Below are positions 58,152 to 64,000 of a stretch of 64,000 nt of DNA, piece after piece. The stretch is from Clostridium fessum. Lineage in GTDB: Bacteria; Bacillota; Clostridia; Lachnospirales; Lachnospiraceae. Each line of letters begins with the position of its first letter. Position 1 is the stretch's first letter. The DNA is taken from NCBI RefSeq assembly GCF_003024715.1, contig NZ_PYLO01000004.1, positions 124,001 through 188,000 of the forward strand, given 5' to 3'. The notes under the pieces were generated by a model. It was given only the letters and a program-made list of their open reading frames with translations, searched no databases and was not told the DNA's origin. The translations under genes were made by a program, and so were the position numbers.

Positions 58152-59113
58152 TGCTGACGATTAAAAACCTCAGAAAACGATATGGCAATTTTCAGGCGCT
58201 GGATGGGCTGAATCTGGAGGTCGCGGACGGGGAACTCTTTGGATTCGTGGGTCCCAATGGGGCAGGCAAGACGACGACGCTCAAGATTCTTGCGGGACTT
58301 CTCGTTCCCGATGAGGGCGAGGTGGAGATCGGCGGACTGGATGTTTACTCAGACGGAAAAGAACTCCGGCGGCGGATCGGCTATGTGCCGGATTTCTTCG
58401 GAGTATATGATAACCTGAAAGTATCGGAATATATGGAATTTTTTGCATCCTGCTACGGAATTACGGGGCTGCAGGCGCGGACGCGCTGCCATACGCTTCT
58501 GGAACAGGTGCGGCTGGAAGATAAAGAGGACTTTTTTGTGGACGGGCTTTCGAGAGGTATGAAGCAGCGCCTCTGTCTGGCGCGGGCGCTCATCCACGAT
58601 CCGGATCTTCTGATCCTGGATGAACCGGCTTCCGGGCTGGATCCGCGCACCCGGGTGGAGTATACGGCGATTCTGAAAGAACTGCGCGATCAGGGAAAAA
58701 CGCTGCTCGTCAGCTCCCATATTTTATCGGAATTGTCAGAGCTTTGTACCTCGATCGGCATCATTGAGCAGGGAAGAACGGTCCTGCAGGGCAGCATGGA
58801 TCAGATTTTTGCGCGGATCAACTCGTCCAATCCGCTTCTGATCTCGATTTTCAGCCAGAAAGAAAAGGCGCTTGCGATCCTGAAAAGCCATCCTTGCGTG
58901 CAGACGATTGCGGTGCAGGGGGATGAGATCAAGCTGGGCTTTTTGGGGGATCGGCAGGATGAGGCGCTGCTTTTGCAGCAGCTTATCGATGCGGATGTGA
59001 TGGTCAGCAGCTTTATGCGCGAGAAGGGAAGCCTGGAATCACTGTTTATGCAGATCACAGGACATGAAGAAGAGAGGGCGGTGCTGAAACATGAGATGGA
59101 ATCCGGTATTTAG
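58151..59113 (+). CDS. ABC-2-type exporter ATPase
   Basis: A 320-residue ABC ATPase. Walker A is VGPNGAGKTTTLK near residue 37, the signature is LSRGMKQRLCLARALI and Walker B is LLILDEPASGLD. A C-terminal extension (about 230-320) is of the type seen in exporters of the NatA/DrrA group. ATG 58151 overlaps the previous TGA by one base (TGATG), with GGGAGGAG upstream; its end overlaps the permease gene by 23 bases. Confidence 0.9.
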   Translation: MLTIKNLRKRYGNFQALDGLNLEVADGELFGFVGPNGAGKTTTLKILAGLLVPDEGEVEIGGLDVYSDGKELRRRIGYVPDFFGVYDNLKVSEYMEFFASCYGITGLQARTRCHTLLEQVRLEDKEDFFVDGLSRGMKQRLCLARALIHDPDLLILDEPASGLDPRTRVEYTAILKELRDQGKTLLVSSHILSELSELCTSIGIIEQGRTVLQGSMDQIFARINSSNPLLISIFSQKEKALAILKSHPCVQTIAVQGDEIKLGFLGDRQDEALLLQQLIDADVMVSSFMREKGSLESLFMQITGHEEERAVLKHEMESGI

Positions 59114-60014
59114 GAGGGAAATGACAGTCGGAAGCCGCAGCATCCGCATGATGGCGATTCTGTTTGTTTTTAACAGTATTCTGGCGGCGGTGGCGCTGTT
59201 TAATATGTATTCGGTGGCGGAACAGGTCAGGACGACGGCGGAGATCCAGTATTCGCAGTTTCTGGATCTCTACACGTTCGTCTCCTCGATCGAATTTATC
59301 ATGCTGCTTTTCATCATGCCGGCGCTGACTGCCAGCAGTATCAGCGGCGAGCGGGAACGCCAGACGCTGGAACTGATGCTGACGACCACGATGGAGCCGC
59401 GTGACATGGTGCTTGGAAAACTGGCGTCCTCGCTGGTGACGATGCTGGTGCTGGCGGTCTCGGCGCTTCCGGTACAGGCGCTCGTATTTGTCTACGGGGG
59501 CGTTACGCTGCAGGACATCGGGATGCTGTTCCTGTGCCACGGCGTTGTGGCAATTTTAACGGGCAGTATCGGGATCTTTTATTCATCGGTGCTGCGCCGC
59601 TCGACGGTATCGACCGTCTGCTCCTATGTGACGGTGGTGGCGCTGACGGCGGGAACGATGGCGGTCAATCTGTTTGCATACCGGATGGCGCTCCGGGCGG
59701 CAAATTCGTATGCATCTAATCTCAATGCATCGGAAATGGCAAGTTCCGGCATTTTACGCTATCTCTTTCTTTTCAATCCGGCTGTCTCGTTTTATAATGT
59801 AATTAACGGACAGGCGGGAAGCGGCGACATGAGAAAATGGTTCGAGCCACTGTTTGGCGTATTTCCAGACAATGCGATCACAGCACACTGGACGGCGTGC
59901 AGCCTGATTTTGCAGTGTATGCTGGCGATGGTGCTGATCGCGGCAGCAGTATGGGCGATCACGCCGGGAAAATGGAATCGGCATGGGAAAAATAAAGGGA
60001 AGGATAACCGATAG
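59091..60014 (+). CDS. ABC-2-type exporter permease
   Basis: A 307-residue membrane protein with six predicted segments, starting MRWNPVFRREMTVGSRS. ASSISGERERQTLELMLTTT, near residue 80, is the conserved amphipathic motif of ABC-2 permeases of the NatB/GldF class, followed by MEPRDMVLGKL. With the preceding ATPase and the large exported protein it forms one export or surface-assembly unit. The cargo is unknown. Confidence 0.85.
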   Translation: MRWNPVFRREMTVGSRSIRMMAILFVFNSILAAVALFNMYSVAEQVRTTAEIQYSQFLDLYTFVSSIEFIMLLFIMPALTASSISGERERQTLELMLTTTMEPRDMVLGKLASSLVTMLVLAVSALPVQALVFVYGGVTLQDIGMLFLCHGVVAILTGSIGIFYSSVLRRSTVSTVCSYVTVVALTAGTMAVNLFAYRMALRAANSYASNLNASEMASSGILRYLFLFNPAVSFYNVINGQAGSGDMRKWFEPLFGVFPDNAITAHWTACSLILQCMLAMVLIAAAVWAITPGKWNRHGKNKGKDNR

Positions 60015-60069
60015 ATAGAAAAAGCAGAAAAACAGAGAAACTATGAATTTGGAGAAGGAGGCAGTGAGT

Positions 60070-61392
60070 ATGGGAATTATCAGAGCAGCGGCACACGCGG
60101 TCGGCGGCGGGCTGGCAGATCAGTGGCTGGAAGTGATTGAACCGGAAAATATGGGGGAACAGACCGTATTTTCAGCGGGGGTGCAGACACGCCGCGGGGA
60201 GAACCGGAAGAGAACACCGGAAACGGTGTCCAATGGTTCTGTGATCCATGTGTACCCGAATCAGTTTATGATGCTGGTGGACGGCGGTAAGGTCGTTGAT
60301 TATACAGCGGAAGAGGGTTATTATACAGTGCAGAATTCATCCCTGCCGTCTCTGTTTAACGGACAGTTCGGCGATGCACTGAAAGAATCCTTCAACCGTG
60401 TGCGTTATGGCGGACAGACGCCGTATGCACAGAAGGTCTACTATATTAATCTCCAGGAGATCAAGGGAATCAAGTTCGGTACACGGACGCCGATCAACTA
60501 TTTTGATTTATTCTATAATTCCGAGCTGTTTCTGCGCGCACATGGAACTTACTCCATCAAGATTACGGATCCACTGAAATTTTATGCGGAGGCTATTCCG
60601 AAAAATCAGGATCAGGTGGAGATTGATTCCATCAATGAGCAGTATTTAGCGGAGTTTCTGGAAGCGCTGCAGACCTCGATCAACCAGATGTCGGCGGATG
60701 GCGTGCGGATTTCCTTTGTAGCCTCCAAAGGCAGGGAACTGGGACGCTATATGGCGGAGACGCTGGATGAGGAGTGGAACCGTCTGCGTGGCATGGAGAT
60801 CCAGTCAGTCGGTATCGCCAGCATTTCCTATGATGAAGAATCGCAGAAACTCATCAATATGCGGAATCAGGGCGCGATGCTCGGCGACCCGTCGGTGCGC
60901 GAGGGGTATGTGCAGGGCGCGATGGCACGCGGCTTTGAGGCAGCCGGTTCCAACGGAAGCGGTGCGATGGCAGGCTTCATGGGAATGGGCGCCGGCATGA
61001 ACTTCGGCGGCGGATTTATGGGCGCCGCATCGGCGTCCAACCTGCAGCAGATGCAGATGCAGCAGGCGGCGCGGCAGGGATATGCGGCACCGCAGGGCGG
61101 CTATGCGCCGGGGCAGGCGAATGGAGCGCCGCAGGGTGGTTATGCACAGCAGCCGAGACAGATGAATGCGGCACCACAGGGCGGCTATGCACAACCGGCA
61201 GGACAGAACGCAGCGCCGCAGGGCAGTGCGGCAGCTCCGGCGGAATCCTGGATTTGTGAGTGCGGCAATGTCAACCACGGAAAGTTCTGCTCCGAGTGCG
61301 GCAAGCCAAGACCAGCCGGTCCGTGGACCTGCAGCTGCGGAACGGTCAATACAGGTAAGTTTTGTTCCGAATGCGGAAAACCGAGGTCATAG
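60070..61392 (+). CDS. SPFH-domain protein with C-terminal double zinc ribbon (YdjI-like)
   Basis: A 440-residue protein. Residues about 15-290 form the SPFH/virion-core-like domain (YPNQFMMLVDGGKVVD, NYFDLFYNSELFLRAHGTYS). Then comes a Gly/Met-rich stretch and a repeated QGGYA-type low-complexity linker (about 340-395), then two zinc ribbons (CECGNVNHGKFCSECGK and CSCGTVNTGKFCSECGK). Its order with the next two genes matches Bacillus subtilis YdjI, YdjG and YdjH, a membrane complex that recruits PspA under envelope stress. AAGGAGG at 60055-60061 supports ATG 60070 over 60043. Confidence 0.85.
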   Translation: MGIIRAAAHAVGGGLADQWLEVIEPENMGEQTVFSAGVQTRRGENRKRTPETVSNGSVIHVYPNQFMMLVDGGKVVDYTAEEGYYTVQNSSLPSLFNGQFGDALKESFNRVRYGGQTPYAQKVYYINLQEIKGIKFGTRTPINYFDLFYNSELFLRAHGTYSIKITDPLKFYAEAIPKNQDQVEIDSINEQYLAEFLEALQTSINQMSADGVRISFVASKGRELGRYMAETLDEEWNRLRGMEIQSVGIASISYDEESQKLINMRNQGAMLGDPSVREGYVQGAMARGFEAAGSNGSGAMAGFMGMGAGMNFGGGFMGAASASNLQQMQMQQAARQGYAAPQGGYAPGQANGAPQGGYAQQPRQMNAAPQGGYAQPAGQNAAPQGSAAAPAESWICECGNVNHGKFCSECGKPRPAGPWTCSCGTVNTGKFCSECGKPRS

Positions 61393-61397
61393 GGCGT

Positions 61398-62483
61398 ATG
61401 GAGATACAATCATATAAGTGTCCAAACTGCGGCGGCGGGCTGGTGTTTGATCCGAAGACGCAGAAATTTAAATGTGAATACTGCCTCTCAGCGTTTACGG
61501 AAGAGACGTTGAAAGAGATGGAAGAGGCAGCCAGAAAGTCAGAGGAAGCTTCGAAGCCGGGTGGAATGCCGGAAGCGGAAAAGATAGAGAGCCAGAAGCA
61601 GGCGGAGTCTAAGATGGTTCTCTATACCTGCCCGAGCTGCGGCGCGGAGATTGTGGCACAGGAGACGACAGCATCCACGTACTGCTGTTACTGTCACAAT
61701 CCGGTGGTTCTTTCGGGAAGTCTGGACGGTAAATACCGCCCGGACGGTCTGATTCCGTTTGAGATCGACAAGAAAAAGGCAAAAGAAATCTTTAAAAACT
61801 GGATTCAGAAGAAAAAGTATGTGCCGGATGATTTCTACTCGCCGCGTCAGATGGAGTATCTGGAAGGAATTTATTATCCATATTGGATGTATAGCTGCCA
61901 GGTATCCGGTGAGATGCAGGCGGAGGCGCTGCGGAAACGCGTGACGGTGGCGGGGGAGATCGAGTATATCGAGACGAGCCGTTACCATCTGGAGAAAAAG
62001 GCGGAGCTTCCCATCAAGGATGTGGCGCGCAACGCGTTAAAGCAGGCGGACCGCAGCCTTGCCGAGACCGTGCTTCCGTTTGATATGAAGAAGCTGCGCC
62101 CGTTTCAGGCAGGCTATTTTCTGGGATTTAGGGCGGAGCGGCGCGACCGGGAAAAGGAAGAATTTGCACAGGAGATTGAGCAGGAGATCAAGCAGTATAC
62201 GAGAGAATCCCTGCAAAATAGCGTCTCCGGCTACGATCATGTGGATATCCGGAACCACCGGGAGACCATCACGGGGGAAAAATGGAACTATGCCATGCTT
62301 CCGGTGTGGATGATGACCTACCCGGATCCGAAGAACGGGCAGATGTACTATTTTGCGATGAATGGGGAAAATGGAAAGGTCTGCGGCGTCCTGCCGGTTG
62401 ATTCGAAAAAACTGGTGCGCCTGTTTTTGACGATTTTCATTCCTGTGTTTGTACTTTTGCTGCTGGGAGGATACCTGATATGA
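61398..62483 (+). CDS. Zinc-ribbon membrane protein (YdjG-like)
   Basis: A 361-residue protein with an N-terminal zinc ribbon (YKCPNCGGGLVFDPKTQKFK, then CEYC), a charged linker, and a second ribbon (YTCPSCGAEIVAQETTA, then CCYCHNPV, about 75-105). A conserved domain of unknown function leads to one C-terminal membrane segment (LFLTIFIPVFVLLLLGGYLI). Proteins of this build pair with SPFH proteins in YdjG/I-type sets. ATG 61398 is preferred to 61362, which lies inside the previous gene. It overlaps the next gene by four bases. Confidence 0.8.
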   Translation: MEIQSYKCPNCGGGLVFDPKTQKFKCEYCLSAFTEETLKEMEEAARKSEEASKPGGMPEAEKIESQKQAESKMVLYTCPSCGAEIVAQETTASTYCCYCHNPVVLSGSLDGKYRPDGLIPFEIDKKKAKEIFKNWIQKKKYVPDDFYSPRQMEYLEGIYYPYWMYSCQVSGEMQAEALRKRVTVAGEIEYIETSRYHLEKKAELPIKDVARNALKQADRSLAETVLPFDMKKLRPFQAGYFLGFRAERRDREKEEFAQEIEQEIKQYTRESLQNSVSGYDHVDIRNHRETITGEKWNYAMLPVWMMTYPDPKNGQMYYFAMNGENGKVCGVLPVDSKKLVRLFLTIFIPVFVLLLLGGYLI

Positions 62484-63361
62484 TAGAGAATCAAAATGCG
62501 GGAGTCACACAGAAAAAGAAGAAATATGGACGGCTGAAAGGTTTTATATGCTTCTCCGTTGCAGCATTTATTTCATTTTCACAGGTCAGCCCTATATGGG
62601 CGGCGGAAGGCACGCGCGTCTTCGACGAGGCGGGACTGTTCAGCGCGGAAGAAGTGCAGGAGCTGGAGACACGGATCGATGAGGTGCGTGATTCACAGGA
62701 TGCCGATCTGGCGGTACTGACAGTCGAGGACGCACAGGGAGAATCGGCGGAAAGCTATGCCGATGATTTTTACGACAGCCACGGACTGGGCGTCGGGGAC
62801 GATGCGAGTGGTATTCTGCTTTCGATCGATATGGACAACCGGGAGATATACGTTTCTACCACCGGGTATGCGATGAAGGTGCTGACGGATGCGCGGGTAG
62901 AGAAGGTGCTGGATGCGGCATATGACAGCGTGGCGGATGGAAACTATGCGGAAGGCGCTCTGGGGGCGATCGACAGCATCGAAAATTATCTGGAGATGGG
63001 CGTTCCGGCGGGACAATATACGCAGGTGCGCGAGGAGAAAAAACATTCCCTGGAATGGTATGAGGCGCTGTTTGCGGCGGTCGCGGCAGCGATCGTGGCG
63101 GCACTCCCGTGCTTTTCGGTGATGCGCCAGTATAAGATGCAGAAAGAACACCGCCAGTCGCTGGGTTTCCATATGGCATACCGAGCGGACAGTGCGCTGC
63201 ATTTTGTCCAAAATGAGGAGCAGTTTGTAAACCGGTCGGTAGTGACCAGACGGATTCCAAAAAATCCGGGTCCGGGCGCTTCGGGCGGTTCGGCTGGAAG
63301 GACGACCATACATCAGGGCAGCAGCGGAAGGATGCACGGCGGCGGAGGCAGAAAGTTTTAA
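62480..63361 (+). CDS. TPM-domain membrane protein (YdjH-like)
   Basis: A 293-residue protein. A signal-like segment (ICFSVAAFISFSQVSPIWAA) is followed by a TPM domain (about 45-175: FDEAGLFSAEEVQELETRID, GDDASGILLSIDMDNREIYV and STTGYAMKVLTD). A membrane segment lies near 195-215, and a basic cytoplasmic tail ends in a Gly/Ser/Arg-rich MHGGGGRKF. TPM proteins take part in membrane complexes, including the repair of photosystem II in plants. It overlaps the YdjG-like gene (ATGA), and GGGAGG supports ATG 62480. Confidence 0.85.
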   Translation: MIENQNAGVTQKKKKYGRLKGFICFSVAAFISFSQVSPIWAAEGTRVFDEAGLFSAEEVQELETRIDEVRDSQDADLAVLTVEDAQGESAESYADDFYDSHGLGVGDDASGILLSIDMDNREIYVSTTGYAMKVLTDARVEKVLDAAYDSVADGNYAEGALGAIDSIENYLEMGVPAGQYTQVREEKKHSLEWYEALFAAVAAAIVAALPCFSVMRQYKMQKEHRQSLGFHMAYRADSALHFVQNEEQFVNRSVVTRRIPKNPGPGASGGSAGRTTIHQGSSGRMHGGGGRKF

Positions 63362-63398
63362 TTGATACAATTTCGTGTGGAAGGCGGATGAATGATAT

Positions 63399-64000
63399 AT
63401 GACAATCCTGATGACAGGCTTATGTGAGAAAGGTGCAGACCAGATCTGGAAACAGTGTAACGATGCGATGTACGCCCAGGGAGTTACCTGGCTGGAAGAG
63501 GCGGCGTATGCGGGCGATGCGGAAGCATGGTTCTTTTTAGGACACTGTTACAGCTGGGGGGACGGGGCTGTCGGGTTCAATGAGAAAAAAGCGTATGAGT
63601 GTTACCTGCGGGGGGCTTCGGCGGGAAGTGCCCGGGCAGTGTTAGGAGCGCTGCGCGCCGGTCAGTATGACGAACAGATGAAGCAGTCGGCACGTTATTC
63701 CATCGAGGAAAGTTACCGTCAGGTGCGGGATGCCGCTGAGATGGGCGATGTCTATGCCGCGTGGCAGATGGGCGAGGCAGTTGAGTGGGAAGATCTGGCC
63801 GATTATATGCCGCAGACTGAGAGCGCCCGTGAGCAGTGCCTCTTCTGGTACGAACGTGCGGCGGACGGCGGCATTATCCCGGCGATGGTTAAGATGGGAA
63901 AATGCTGCCAGAATGGTACATACCGGGAAAAAGATGAAAAAGAGGCACTTCGCTGGGCGAACCAGTGCGCCGCCAGCGGGGAGGTCTGGGGACTCTTCCA
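63399..64000 (+). CDS. Sel1/TPR-repeat protein, 3' truncated by window
   Basis: At least 200 residues are visible. Repeats such as AAYAGDAEAWFFLGHCYSWG, AYECYLRGASAGSARAVLGA, AAEMGDVYAAWQMGEA and RAADGGIIPAMVKMGKCC have the A-x-x-G-x-x-x-A pattern of Sel1-like repeats. Such solenoids act as adaptor proteins. ATG 63399 follows GGAAGGCGG at 63379-63387. It continues the YdjI/G/H-like gene set. Confidence 0.75.
   Translation, partial: MTILMTGLCEKGADQIWKQCNDAMYAQGVTWLEEAAYAGDAEAWFFLGHCYSWGDGAVGFNEKKAYECYLRGASAGSARAVLGALRAGQYDEQMKQSARYSIEESYRQVRDAAEMGDVYAAWQMGEAVEWEDLADYMPQTESAREQCLFWYERAADGGIIPAMVKMGKCCQNGTYREKDEKEALRWANQCAASGEVWGLF

Noticed and set aside
1-64000. CRISPR arrays, rRNA or tRNA genes
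   Set aside because: The only repeated sequences found were the dispersed 133-134 bp elements. No regular short repeat-spacer pattern and no rRNA or tRNA signature was recognised by eye.

Overview
The window reads as chromosomal DNA of an anaerobic, endospore-forming gut Firmicute of the Lachnospiraceae type. The evidence is two glycyl-radical activating enzymes and a hydroxyproline dehydratase, a tungsten aldehyde oxidoreductase with its own tungstate uptake and cofactor genes, a Clostridia-style 2-hydroxycarboxylate carrier, and the sporulation regulator gene spoIIID. No rRNA, tRNA or CRISPR array was seen.

Layout. 1-4.7 kb: end of a greA-like gene, a nitroreductase, a SEC-C protein, a 2-hydroxycarboxylate (citrate/malate) carrier and an EutH-like permease. 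4.8-8.2 kb (minus): hypD and its activase hypE, with a promoter and a palindromic operator candidate. 8.8-19.5 kb: a tungsten/molybdopterin block, tupABC behind one Moco/Tuco-type riboswitch, then moeA, moeA-PBP, MOSC, polyferredoxin, aldehyde oxidoreductase, a MoaD-like carrier and its E1 behind a second riboswitch. 19.7-22.7 kb: TetR regulator and a short UvrA-like ABC protein. 22.8-25.6 kb (minus): BCCT carrier and an orphan glycyl-radical activase. 26.3-29.8 kb: an Na+/H+-antiporter-like protein coupled to a cytidylate-kinase-like protein, then an acyl-CoA thioesterase. 37.6-42.5 kb: cbiK with an iron/cobalamin-type ABC transporter. 42.6-64 kb: mostly housekeeping genes (2-hydroxyacid dehydrogenase, pilin-like protein, plsC, pheA, a DUF815 ATPase, ppx/ppk, a two-component system, an ABC exporter with a large exported partner, and a YdjG/H/I-like membrane set).

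Main discovery. A 7.27-kb integrative mobilizable element (29950-37222) splits spoIIID inside its helix-turn-helix. It carries a MOBV relaxase and a matching oriT, a RepA_N fragment, an XRE regulator and a 511-residue large serine recombinase. The two gene halves share a CATA core; joining them there restores an in-frame 93-residue SpoIIID, the usual length of that protein. The recombinase gene ends exactly at the right junction. The arrangement parallels the skin element in sigK: the element could be cut out in the mother cell, making spoIIID function depend on a DNA rearrangement.

Second discovery. Small non-coding mobile elements of 133-134 bp are scattered through the window: five full copies and one remnant of one type, all in the same orientation, and one copy of a second type. 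They have inverted ends related to GTTACTGTTCAC. Two copies, one of each type, are flanked by perfect 8-bp target duplications. Several sit directly upstream of genes or beside terminators.
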